A DNA stretch of 32,135 nt from Desulfobacterales bacterium (GCA_014382905.1 JACNIU010000215.1:1-32135); one strand, 5' to 3'. Positions 1 to 7,752 are shown, counted from the stretch's first letter. A program made the numbers and translations. The notes: generated from the letters alone by a model not told the origin.

Positions 1-64
1 GGGTGAGCTCGCGGAGCCTCCCCAACTCTATAACTTGGGCCGCCATTACATATTTTGCTGGTGA

Positions 65-91
65 CCAAGCCCCCTTGGGCAGTCTTTTTTT
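65..91 (+). terminator. weak terminator-like hairpin left of the IS110 gene
   Basis: A 5-bp stem (CCAAG 65-69 with CTTGG 74-78) around a CCCC loop is followed, after six bases, by seven T residues at 85-91. The gap between stem and T tract makes it a poor intrinsic terminator. It could instead insulate the transposase from read-through. Confidence 0.3.
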
Positions 92-102
92 GACATAATG
101 TA

Positions 103-202
103 GGTGAAGCTCCATTGTTTAGTTAGCCATCCGGTTTAACCGGTGGCACATTTAACAGCAGTCTGCAATTAAGCAGCTGCAAAACAAAGGAGGAGCTTCA
201 CC
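103..202 (+). ncRNA. structured leader of the IS110 transposase (candidate bridge RNA or translational switch)
   Basis: A perfect 11-bp inverted repeat (GGTGAAGCTCC at 103-113, GGAGCTTCACC at 192-202) closes a 100-nt domain that ends exactly at the base before the transposase ATG. Two further hairpins lie inside: CCGGTT/AACCGG at 131-143, and an 8-bp stem with one bulged T at 158-180 around the loop AATTAA. The 3' arm of the outer stem overlaps the Shine-Dalgarno stretch (AAAGGAGG, about 187-194), so folding would hide the ribosome site. IS110-group elements encode a bridge RNA upstream of the transposase, so this is a candidate for it. An alternative is simple protection against translation of read-through transcripts. 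The fold is seen by eye only. Confidence 0.5.
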
Positions 203-1651
203 ATGAAAAAGAAAAACATTTATGTAAACCAAAGTCAAGAACTGCTTACCCTTTTTGAGGAAGCCGGAAACGGTGCAAAAGTTATGTGCGTGCCAATAGA
301 TTACGCCAAAAAGGACCATGTTGTAATGTTCTGTAACGGCCATGGCCATATCTTCAGAAAACCGTTTTCCATCAAAAACTCCCCCGAAGGTATCGAATAC
401 CTTACCGAACAGGTCATACGATCTTGCAGCCATCGTCGAATAGACCCTAAACATGTCTTCTTTGGCGGTGAAGATGTGGGCTCCTACGCGGAGAACTTTG
501 TAAACACTTTACGATCTGGAGGATGGATCGTGGCCGGTGTCAACGCCCATGATGCCAAAGAACAACGAGCAAATTTGCAAGCCAGTACCGATCGTCTCGA
601 TTTAATGGGCATCGCTTCAATGTTGCTGAACCGCAGGGGCAACTGTTCTCCTGCCCAATCCGGTATTTATCGTAACCTCCGCACACTGGTCCGCCACAGA
701 AGAAAGCTTGTTGTCATGTCAACGGAAGTGAAAAATCGAATTCATACGGTTGTTGATCGGCTCCTTCCTGGCTTTCTGAATGAGAAAAACAGTGGAATCT
801 TGCCATTTTCAAAAAGCTCGTTGTTCTTAATGCAAGATCGATTCAGTCCATCCCAGATCCGACGTCGGAAACGACATAAGCTTATTGAAATCTTGCATCG
901 ATACGGCACAGCAACGCCTGAAAGTACTGCGGCTAAGCTTCAGGAATATGCTGCACGTGTGCTCAATACTCCAGATGAATACATCACCACCCTCCAAGTT
1001 TCATTGGCTCAGCATGTCAAGCATTTCAGATGCTTACAAGACAGTATTAACCATCTGAAAAATGAAATCGCTGTATGGCTTGCGCAAACACAGGGTGCAT
1101 TTCTGACAACTCTTCGTGGTATCGGCATCGTTTTGGCTGCAGGAGTATCCGCGGAAACTGGGAACCCACATGAGCAAAAGCCATTGAACAATTTGGTGTC
1201 ATACTCAGGCATTATCCCCAGGGTAAAACAAACCGGAGGTCCTGAGGGTAAAACCTATACCGGTAAAGTAGCAAAACGCTGCAATCGTATTCTTAAAGAC
1301 TATGTAGTCCAGTCGGCCAATCACTTGGGTTTACATGGCCCGGAAGACTTGATGGCCGACTACAAACGTCGTGAGGCAGCCGAGCAACACGCTGACTTTG
1401 GCATTGGCCGTCGATATCTCCGTATGGGTATGTGTCTGATGCGGACCTCCCAAATATATATGCCGCAGCGACTCCGTAATACAGAAGTCAAACCGGAAGA
1501 ACGGGCAGGTTATTATCTCATGATCTGGCCGTCCCTCCGGGAAAAATGGAATAAAGCAGACGCACTCGAAGCTGCTTTTGAGAAGGATCGCCCCTTAGGC
1601 CGATGGCGAAGCATGGTACAGGAGTTATATGAAATAAAGCTTAAACTGTAA
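203..1651 (+). CDS. IS110-family transposase (DEDD N-terminal domain, Transposase_20 C-terminal domain)
   Basis: A 482-aa recombinase of the IS110/IS1111 family, which moves its element with an RNA guide. The RuvC-like N-terminal domain shows the acidic tetrad: D33 (VPIDYAKKDH), E90 (GGEDVGSY), and D130 and D133 (STDRLDLMG). A helical middle leads into the Transposase_20 domain at about residues 298-375 (LTTLRGIGIVLAAGVSAETG, then YSGIIPR). Family members usually have a serine next to a glycine after the PR motif; here the residues are KQTGG (343-347), so the nucleophile could be T345 or another residue. The ATG at 203 directly follows a strong AAAGGAGG. At 482 aa it is longer than the roughly 320-420 aa typical of the family, with extra C-terminal residues after position 400. 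The frame is intact, so the element may be active. Family assignment is secure; the IS110 versus IS1111 subgroup is not. Confidence 0.9.
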   Translation: MKKKNIYVNQSQELLTLFEEAGNGAKVMCVPIDYAKKDHVVMFCNGHGHIFRKPFSIKNSPEGIEYLTEQVIRSCSHRRIDPKHVFFGGEDVGSYAENFVNTLRSGGWIVAGVNAHDAKEQRANLQASTDRLDLMGIASMLLNRRGNCSPAQSGIYRNLRTLVRHRRKLVVMSTEVKNRIHTVVDRLLPGFLNEKNSGILPFSKSSLFLMQDRFSPSQIRRRKRHKLIEILHRYGTATPESTAAKLQEYAARVLNTPDEYITTLQVSLAQHVKHFRCLQDSINHLKNEIAVWLAQTQGAFLTTLRGIGIVLAAGVSAETGNPHEQKPLNNLVSYSGIIPRVKQTGGPEGKTYTGKVAKRCNRILKDYVVQSANHLGLHGPEDLMADYKRREAAEQHADFGIGRRYLRMGMCLMRTSQIYMPQRLRNTEVKPEERAGYYLMIWPSLREKWNKADALEAAFEKDRPLGRWRSMVQELYEIKLKL

Positions 1652-1700
1652 GCCCAGATCCCACTGGACTTAATCTTTGCGCTTACGGTTTTCGCGGTTT

Positions 1701-1795
1701 CGGCGGACAGGATGGCTATTGTAAACTGTCGCAATGTGCTCATGATAGGAGAGCACGATTGACGGCTCAAATAAGAATGCCACCCTGTCCGTCCG
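1701..1795 (+). ncRNA. long imperfect hairpin in the 3' non-coding part of the IS110 element
   Basis: The non-coding stretch between the transposase stop and the DUF499 remnant (1652-2005) holds a nested hairpin. The outer stem pairs CGGACAGG (1704-1711) with CCTGTCCG (1784-1791), extended by CGG/CCG and TGG/CCA. The apical stem is GTC-gc-AAT-GTGCTC (1728-1741) with GAGCAC-g-ATT-GAC (1751-1763), around a 9-nt loop. The large internal loop between the stems resembles the guide-loop layout of bridge or seek RNAs, which IS1111-group elements carry downstream of the transposase. RNA function is inferred from position and fold only. Nothing else recognisable was seen in 1796-2005. Confidence 0.45.
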
Positions 1796-2005
1796 AACTC
1801 CCTCATTATGGCTCCAAGGTGCTTTGATCCTTGCAAATGCAAGAGATCTAGTCATACCAGTTTGCCAAACTCGGACATCATGGGCAGGGTATTCCATCTG
1901 TAACGCCGGAATGGTGAACAACTAAAAGTGCATTGGTTATGCTCAGTCAATATCATTTTTAAAAACCGGATCTGATCGGAATGAAGGAGTTTTGCCTAAA
2001 ATCTG

Positions 2006-2410
2006 TCAAACTTTTTGTCTTGATTTTTTCCTGGTGCTCTTATTGATTATCACAACCACATCTTCGGGGATCTCGCATGACAACCCATTTTCATTGAGCC
2101 ACCCCCGGGCAAACTGGTGATTCTTAAATAAATGGTAAATCATCAAAAGCATATGGGATTTGCCGCTACCCTTCAGCCCCTCAAAAAGAAACAGACCTGA
2201 AGAATTCTTTGCGGATGAAAACCGAACATTGATTTCATCCAGGACCTTAATAACATCTGTAGTGGGATAGGTTAGCTGGAAAAAATCATCCGGCCGAGCC
2301 TCGATTTTGGTTTTGGACTCATCTTTCAAGTTCGCCAGATCGATAATTCCTTCGATCCCCTCTTCAGAAATCGCATCTTGCCTTGGTTTCAGGTATGCTG
2401 AGTAGCTCAT
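2006..2410 (-). pseudogene. N-terminal stub of a DUF499-type AAA ATPase
   Basis: 134 aa on the minus strand, starting with MSYSAYLKPR after a good AAGAGG site. It carries the family's leading segment, the LTYPTTDVIKVLDEINVRF stretch, and a P-loop at residues 78-85 (GLKGSGKS). Full-length DUF499 ATPases run to about 1000 aa and often sit with DUF1156-type DNA methyltransferases in defence-like loci. Here the family pattern stops after VVVIINK (residue 124). The remaining ten residues (STRKKSRQKV) look like read-through into foreign sequence, close to where the IS110 element must end. The gene is therefore truncated, probably by the insertion or a later deletion. No other part of the gene or its partners is present. 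The family call rests on motif memory. Confidence 0.6.
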
Positions 2411-2843
2411 TAAAAACCTCTTATTAGAACAAGTAGTTATACCAGATTATTTGGATGTCCACGGTTATTGTCTGTTGAGAGGACGTCCCTGTAAGCCATG
2501 CTTATCTACCAAAGATCCCAAGAGAAAAACCCTTATCTATCCTAAAAAAATGAGGCTCGTCTAAATCCACAATTCATAGCTTCTCCCACTTAGAGTTAAA
2601 GCAAAATAATAAAAACTATGTGTGGGAAGCGCTGGTAATAAAGTAAAAAATCAACGCATCAAGTCGTATCTATTCTACCGTGCGATGACCCTCCTTTTTC
2701 CACAGAAAACCCCACACCGTGGGAATGCCTTTCTAACGTCATGACCACTTCTCTAAGGGGCCTACCATCTTGGCATTGCTGACCTATTCCCACTTTGAAT
2801 ACCATGCATTTTTCCACGTGTATTCCCCAGGGACAAAAAATAC

Positions 2844-2883
2844 AAAACCCCGCTCTCCATCTGTCCAGAGTAACGGGGTTTTT
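2844..2883. terminator. bidirectional intrinsic terminator-like hairpin
   Basis: A 9-bp stem (AAAACCCCG 2844-2852 with CGGGGTTTT 2874-2882) is strengthened by an inner CTCT/AGAG pairing. T-rich tracts follow on both strands: GTTTTTGG on plus, and the complement of CAAAAAATACAAAA on minus. No intact gene clearly ends here on either side, so the transcript it stops is unknown. Confidence 0.55.
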
Positions 2884-3041
2884 GGACGACCGTCTACCAT
2901 TTCAAGTCCTCATTCCTTAGCAGGTTGAAAGAAGAAGCTTGGTTCGTACATAATGCTGCCTGTTTTTTATTCCTAACTCTTCCAAAAGTCAATGGAAATT
3001 GGTCATGTTAGCCACTGACTGAACCGTGACACACAGAGATG

Positions 3042-3140
3042 ATAACAGAGGGGTTTGTCAAATACGGCCATCCCATTTCGGATCGCGGATTTCATGTTTT
3101 CGATGACCATTATAACAGACGACTTTGTCAAATACGGTCA
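3042..3140 (+). repeat. two 29-bp direct repeats 70 bp apart
   Basis: Positions 3042-3070 and 3112-3140 both read ATAACAGA, then TTTGTCAAATACGG after four variable bases, and differ at about four positions. Two units are too few for a CRISPR array, and the spacing is not a typical iteron set. Function unknown. Confidence 0.6.
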
Positions 3141-3214
3141 CAATCCAAGCATTTTTTAAAATTTGCAAATTTTTTGATTGAATCCAGGTTGATCCTCATT
3201 TTCTGGCCAACATC

Positions 3215-3324
3215 AGCGATTGGCGGGAGTCGTGACAGGGCCGGTGAAGCTTCGTGTGCCACAGGAGCTATCATGAGGATATGTGAAACATTGAGCACCA
3301 CCTAAAAGTGGTGATATCTGCCAT
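3215..3324 (+). repeat. dispersed repeat, copy A
   Basis: This degenerate copy matches 6871-6981 from AGCGATTGG through AAGCTTCGTGTG, the AGCACCACC block, and the ending ATCTGCCAT. The two copies flank the cyclase/DUF362 pair in the same orientation. On the minus strand both keep a similar reading frame (AHEA, LSRL, PIA, QK), which suggests the repeat derives from coding DNA. Confidence 0.6.
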
Positions 3325-3614
3325 CTCGTTCAGTGTTTTCGATGCTAAAATATATCTGAATATCGGTTGGATACGTAATCATCTGGTAATGGTTGATGCC
3401 GGTGGGATTAGCGGGAATCGCACTTCCGATAGGAAAGGTGAGGCTGGTTTTGAAGTCACCGAAAAAGGCAACACTGCCAGAACAATAGCTGACCTATCAG
3501 GGCGTCAATACAATATTTTCAGACTGACAACAAGATTCCATGCATTGTTGCGTCATTCAAACCGCCGCTATGCTCTCCGTCCTCTCTGATTTCCATGCGC
3601 TGATCCTGCCCTCT

Positions 3615-5474
3615 TCATTTGAGACCCTCTGGCATGGCATGTTTACGAAAGGCCTGGAAATAGGAACCTACTTCCAGGGGTAGGGAGGTAAATCTGATTA
3701 TGTAATGATTATCGCCTCGATCTGACCGTTCGATTATCTTTCCATAGAAATCTTTCGACTTCAAATCGTCTTCAACATCCGCCAGACTCATCTTAAGATT
3801 GGTCATCATGTCTGCCGAAACATTCATGGCCACCTCCGCACCCTTTCGCGAGAGACGCATAACCATACCTCTTGATCTCTCTTTTCGCACATGTTTACCG
3901 CCAAGGAATGAGTACAAAATCGGTATGTTACGCCTCAAAGACACCAGGTCGGTATCCTCCGTTTCAAGTACCAGGTTATATTGAGAGGCAATGCCGCCCA
4001 CATCATATATCTTCAGGGGCGTTTCAGAGCCCTTGGGATAGACTTCTTGCTCGCCGTCAATACGCAGTCCATCTCCGACTTCTCTGAACACTGCATCAGA
4101 AATAAGAATCTGACCGCCTACGGTGTAGGATTCAATTCTGCTGGTCACATTCACCCCACTTCCGACCACCGTGTATTTACTCCGCTTGCTTGATCCGATA
4201 TTTCCGACAATGACTTCGGCCTTGTTAATACCGATGCCCATCTCAAGATCGGGCAGGCCTCTTAAGCGATTTTCCCTGTTTACCCCCGCCATAGCGTTCT
4301 GCATCTCAATAGCGCATGCAATAGCCCTTTGGGTTTGATCAGGCATCTCTTGTGGCGCGCCGAATATAACAAGTAGCGCATCACCGATAATTTCATTGAT
4401 GGTGCCGTTGTATTTCAAAACGGTCTCGACCATCACCTCAAAATAAGCATTGAGCATTTGAACGACTTCTTTTGGATCGAGTCGTTCCGATAGAGCGGTA
4501 AACCCGCGTAAGTCGGTCATCATGATTGTCAAGTCCCTTTGCTCGCCTCCCAGTTCGAGCAGGGAAGGGTTTTCTATAAGTGAGGACATGACTTCCGTAG
4601 AGAGGTAACGACCGAACATCTTTTTCAGTAAGTCAGCCAGCTCGGTTACCTCAGTTTCACGTTTACGCCACCTGCTAATAACGTATCCAAAAATGGAGAA
4701 CATGAACGCCGCCACGAAAAAGCCGCTTCCAAGATTCCATGCCAACCAAACGATACCGATTTCCCCGCCTTTAAATGGCGGTTCGCTCAGCACCCATGCA
4801 TAAGGGATCAGATGCATCTGTTCCGCAAAGAGATGAAACCCGTTGACCAATATCCATGAAATGGCCACACATAGCGAATAATATGGATCAAATAAGAGAA
4901 GGCCCACAAACGCAAGCAGGAAGAGGATCAAGAGGGTCTGAGGATTTGTTGCATGCCCTATCCCACAAAGAAAAATGGCATCATGTGCTGAAAGGAAAAG
5001 GGCGGTAACATATGCAACCCAACGATTGTTTGGATCAGATTTTCGAATCCACAAGCAAAAGGCAAACAGCACAACAAAAATCAGGATGAACCATTGATTA
5101 ATCCTGAGGAAAATCATCATTCCTGTCCTGCTGAAATACTTTGGGTAGAGAGATGGATATCTGAAAGCAAGATAAATATAGATGATTAATGACAGGTACA
5201 CCAGGATCTGGAGGGCCAATAAGACCAAAGTCTTGTTGACATAACGCCATTCAAGGGGATTCCCGATTCGATCCATAACGTGTTGTATTCCGGATATCTT
5301 TTTGACGTTGTTGTTTTTCATTGTCCACCTTGCCCTAAGCTCGATAGTCGAATCGCTTGCCACCGCCCCTATACCCTTCCTTTCAGAAGGGATATAAAAA
5401 GGCCTGCCATTAAGCCAACCAACCCTATAACATGTCTCTTTTAGGATCCATGGGTCAGGAGCGACCTTTTTCAT
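3615..5474 (-). CDS. membrane-bound class III adenylate/guanylate cyclase with PilZ-like tail
   Basis: A 619-aa enzyme expected to make a cyclic nucleotide from ATP or GTP at the inner membrane. Residues 80-267 form about six hydrophobic segments. The cyclase domain (about 305-500) shows both metal-binding aspartates, D321 (MMTDLRGFT) and D365 (IIGDALLVIFG), and the transition-state pair N442 and R446 (GVNVTSRIES). The position that is lysine in adenylate cyclases is E361, as in guanylate cyclases, while the partner residue is T435 (KYTVVG), so substrate choice cannot be read. Residues 515-610 resemble a PilZ fold (RLSRKGAEV) but lack the classical c-di-GMP-binding arginines. The ATG overlaps the stop of the upstream DUF362 gene as ATGA, which indicates translational coupling. 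An internal ATG at residue 52 (MKNNN), preceded by AAGGTGG, is an alternative start. Confidence 0.85.
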   Translation of the reverse strand: MKKVAPDPWILKETCYRVGWLNGRPFYIPSERKGIGAVASDSTIELRARWTMKNNNVKKISGIQHVMDRIGNPLEWRYVNKTLVLLALQILVYLSLIIYIYLAFRYPSLYPKYFSRTGMMIFLRINQWFILIFVVLFAFCLWIRKSDPNNRWVAYVTALFLSAHDAIFLCGIGHATNPQTLLILFLLAFVGLLLFDPYYSLCVAISWILVNGFHLFAEQMHLIPYAWVLSEPPFKGGEIGIVWLAWNLGSGFFVAAFMFSIFGYVISRWRKRETEVTELADLLKKMFGRYLSTEVMSSLIENPSLLELGGEQRDLTIMMTDLRGFTALSERLDPKEVVQMLNAYFEVMVETVLKYNGTINEIIGDALLVIFGAPQEMPDQTQRAIACAIEMQNAMAGVNRENRLRGLPDLEMGIGINKAEVIVGNIGSSKRSKYTVVGSGVNVTSRIESYTVGGQILISDAVFREVGDGLRIDGEQEVYPKGSETPLKIYDVGGIASQYNLVLETEDTDLVSLRRNIPILYSFLGGKHVRKERSRGMVMRLSRKGAEVAMNVSADMMTNLKMSLADVEDDLKSKDFYGKIIERSDRGDNHYIIRFTSLPLEVGSYFQAFRKHAMPEGLK

Positions 5475-6577
5475 CCTGCCGTCTTTTCGTTCAGGTAGTG
5501 GGCTATGCTCTCAGGGAGTGTCCCGTTTACATCTATGAGCTCAGTGCGAGGGAACCCTCCCCAGAGTGCGGCTGCCCTTGAAATGACCGGATCCGTTTGG
5601 ACTGAACCGATGCGAACCCGGCTGTATGTCTCGGCACTCAAGAAGGCGCCGACGCCCCAGATGAGACCAACAAAGATTCGGTTCATCATGCCTGGATAGG
5701 TGACATGGGGGTCACGAAACCAAGTCAACTGCGCTGGTGGCGTGTTGTGCTCTCGGTTCCAAAATAGCCAGCCCAGACAGAACATATCGTGGGCGAGGAG
5801 GGACTCTGATCCGAATACGACACCGGGGTCAGGCTCGGCCGTAAAGCCTCGGTCCGGCCCGAAGGTCGTCTGCACCTTGGTTGCCACACTGAGCACCAGC
5901 CTTAATTTCTTTCTCAACACCTTTACGTCGTTGATCTCCGCTGTCTTTTCAAAGAAACTGCCGGCGTCTCTGTGGAGCTCGAGTCGACTGTCATCCCGAA
6001 GCCATCCTACTGCAGCTTTCAACCCGAGGGTGACTCCCGCCAGTGCATGTCGGCTAACACGGGGAAGGAGAATAATGTGATCGACCCGGTTCAAAATGTT
6101 CGGAAAAAGCAATTCCCCCTTCCAATGACTCGCATGCTCTGGAATGGCAGCAAAAAAGGCATCAAAACCTGCCTCTTCAAAGTAATGGACCTCGGCGCCT
6201 GATTCGATGGCGGCCTGCTGAAGACCGTTTCGGACCAGGACATCGCGGCTAGCCCCTCTTTGAACCGCTTTGTCGTGATAAACTGACTGCACACCCGGCT
6301 TATCTCCCACGATCACCCGCCCGGCACCTTTCTCAATGAGCAGGCGCACCATACCCCTTACGGCGAGGGGAGAGGTCGTGGCCGGGTATAGGTTTGCGGT
6401 GTTGGAGACGGGTTTGACGAAGACCGTATCACCTCGGGACAGCCAGGAAAAGTCTGTTGCTGCTTCCGCTACCCGTCTCACGGCAGCGACAACGGATTCT
6501 TCATTCGAGCCCCAGGGGACTGCACCAATAGCAACTTGCTCGCTTGATCCAGAAAATCCAGATAGAGGTCCTATCAT
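5471..6577 (-). CDS. DUF362 domain-containing protein
   Basis: 368 aa from the chosen ATG (MIGPLSGFSG), which has an AAGGAAGG ribosome site just upstream. The DUF362 features are the VFVKPVSN segment near the start, a GAGRVIVGDKPG motif, the FPNILNRVDHIILLPRVSRH stretch, and the C-terminal ASLWGG-like block (AALWGGFPRTELIDVNG). DUF362 proteins are common in anaerobes, and their biochemistry is mostly unknown. No ferredoxin-type cysteine clusters, which some members carry, are visible. The open frame continues upstream to 6736 and includes MDPYRRGFLQIAGL, which resembles a twin-arginine signal, but the hydrophobic core after it is broken by charged residues. The gene is coupled by an ATGA overlap to the cyclase downstream, so the two probably act in one process. 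Confidence 0.8.
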   Translation of the reverse strand: MIGPLSGFSGSSEQVAIGAVPWGSNEESVVAAVRRVAEAATDFSWLSRGDTVFVKPVSNTANLYPATTSPLAVRGMVRLLIEKGAGRVIVGDKPGVQSVYHDKAVQRGASRDVLVRNGLQQAAIESGAEVHYFEEAGFDAFFAAIPEHASHWKGELLFPNILNRVDHIILLPRVSRHALAGVTLGLKAAVGWLRDDSRLELHRDAGSFFEKTAEINDVKVLRKKLRLVLSVATKVQTTFGPDRGFTAEPDPGVVFGSESLLAHDMFCLGWLFWNREHNTPPAQLTWFRDPHVTYPGMMNRIFVGLIWGVGAFLSAETYSRVRIGSVQTDPVISRAAALWGGFPRTELIDVNGTLPESIAHYLNEKTAG

Positions 6578-6870
6578 CTCTTCCTTCCTTTTGTTGCAGT
6601 CGGATGCAAATATGCCTCTGTGAACCAAGCCAGCGATCTGAAGGAAACCCCGGCGATACGGATCCATATGGACTGGATCCAAGCGACGCTGATCGTCCAC
6701 CCCCTGACTTCCATATACCCCAAATAATCCCAACATTGAAATCTGAAATGCCTAACTTTGAGAAATGGACGACTCAAGTGTAAACGGGTTTGTGACCAAT
6801 TTACCACAGGGTCTGGGCAACTGCAAACCGTTTGATTGGAACTATGTCGATGGTTTTTTTGATTAATATG

Positions 6871-7129
6871 AGCGATTGGGTGGAGACGTGATAAGGTCTG
6901 ATAAGCTTCGTGTGCACCCCAGGAGTACCATCTGGATATCTCATAGATTCAGCACCACCGGAAATTTGACATATCTGCCATAAAGCGCAACCAGAGCGGA
7001 TAGTGTGATATGCCTTACTTATCCAATTAACTGGTAAGGCCTCTGAAGTCACAGCTGAAATTCTTACGACACAACATATAGTGCCGATCAATTTGCCTCT
7101 TATTCGGTTGCAGGAAAGGACTTACATCA
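6871..7129 (+). repeat. dispersed repeat, copy B (most complete)
   Basis: The left part (6871-6981) matches copy A at 3215-3324. The right part (7021-7129) matches 24830-24946 in inverted orientation over about 100 bp with only around five differences, including CAACCGAATAAGAGGCAAAT on the minus strand. One element thus has relatives at three places in 22 kb. No transposase or terminal inverted repeats are visible, so it may be a non-autonomous element or the remnant of a duplicated gene. Confidence 0.75.
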
Positions 7130-7248
7130 ATCTTGACTGCCAACAGCCTGATTTGCATTGAAGTTTTGGTTTTGCAGTCATAATTTTACATAATCTTACA
7201 CGTGGAGGTCAATTCATCCCTTATTAACCCATGAAAATGAGGTATGGT

Positions 7249-7272
7249 GGGGTAGGGGGCGTGGGGTAGGGG
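7249..7272 (+). other. G-quadruplex-type sequence
   Basis: Four runs of four or five G (7249-7252, 7255-7259, 7263-7266, 7269-7272) are separated by TA, CGT and TA, which fits a four-tetrad quadruplex with very short loops. It lies 45 bp beyond the stop of the minus-strand gene at 7317, on that gene's template strand, where it could pause polymerase. Folding is inferred from sequence only. Confidence 0.6.
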
Positions 7273-7316
7273 ATGTCCATAAAGTATTAAATTTCGTCAG
7301 AGAACAGGCAGATACG

Positions 7317-7739
7317 TCATAGCATTTTCAAGAAATCTTCCAATGAGATGTCATCAAGTTCTCGCCTCAACTGCTCATTGCCAACCGTTTCATCTTTTAA
7401 ATCATTTAATGAGCGTGAATGAATCATTTTTAGAAGGCTTTCGTCATCCATATTCTCAAGCCATTCCCTGACGGACTGCACAGGGTTTCTGATCTCTTCC
7501 AATTCCTCCCACAAAGCATCCGCCACCTGCTTTGGATCGCCGGCGGCAAGGTGGGGGGCGGTAAAATACCTGTCAAGGATAACTGACAGGGGGGTATATA
7601 CTTCCTTTTCGATGAGTCGCATCAGCTTCTGTTTGTAAGCCGTTTCGTATAGCGCGGCGGACATCTCTCCTTTTGCCATGTCTTTGTTAATGAGGACGCC
7701 ATATTTACAGCGAAGGAACCTGTCGGACCGTAGAGACAT
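7317..7739 (-). CDS. hypothetical helical protein
   Basis: 140 aa, not recognised. The start at MSLRSDRFLR follows a strong GGGGGAG at the usual distance. It is predicted soluble, rich in Leu, Glu and Asp, with long amphipathic helices, an acidic C-terminal third (ELDDISLEDFLKML), and no cysteine-pair motif, signal peptide or membrane segment. It lies 13 bp downstream of the GAF-domain remnant on the same strand, so both were probably one transcription unit. The end resembles short docking tails, but this is only an impression. Confidence 0.65.
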   Translation of the reverse strand: MSLRSDRFLRCKYGVLINKDMAKGEMSAALYETAYKQKLMRLIEKEVYTPLSVILDRYFTAPHLAAGDPKQVADALWEELEEIRNPVQSVREWLENMDDESLLKMIHSRSLNDLKDETVGNEQLRRELDDISLEDFLKML

Positions 7740-7752
7740 CAGTCTCCCCCCA

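Larger units (their letters stand above)
103..2000 (+). mobile_element. IS110/IS1111-family insertion sequence, ends approximate
   Basis: The element is defined by the transposase at 203-1651 and its structured non-coding flanks. IS110-family elements lack conventional terminal inverted repeats, so the ends are not fixed. A possible subterminal pair is GGTGAAGCTCC (103-113) and GGAGTTTTGCC (1986-1996), which matches 8 of 11 positions in inverted orientation. The right end must lie before the DUF499 remnant resumes recognisable sequence at about 2040. No target duplication was identified. Confidence 0.45.
2411..3614. other. 1.2-kb region without a convincing gene
   Basis: Open frames here are short, on both strands, and have no recognisable domain or clear ribosome site. 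The stretch contains a bidirectional terminator-like hairpin (2844-2883), a near-tandem 29-bp direct repeat (3042-3140) and one copy of a dispersed repeat (3215-3324), each listed separately. The rest is AT-rich and looks like decayed intergenic DNA. Confidence 0.5.
6578..7316. other. intergenic region with a dispersed repeat and a G-rich tract
   Basis: No gene is supported. The first 160 bases could encode an N-terminal extension of the DUF362 protein. The rest holds the fullest copy of the dispersed repeat (6871-7129) and four G runs (7249-7272), annotated separately. A 96-residue frame on the minus strand across the repeat has no recognisable domain and no ribosome site. Confidence 0.5.

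Noticed and set aside
2784-2900. 38-residue minus-strand frame (MVDGRPKTPLLW...) spanning the terminator hairpin
   Set aside because: No ribosome site, no known family, and its middle is the stem of a good bidirectional terminator.
3042-3140. CRISPR array suggested by a repeated 29-mer
   Set aside because: Only two units, imperfect, with no further repeats and no cas genes in the window.
3039-3589. Two consecutive plus-strand frames of about 90 residues
   Set aside because: They run through direct and dispersed repeats, lack ribosome sites and domains, and look like chance frames in decayed DNA.
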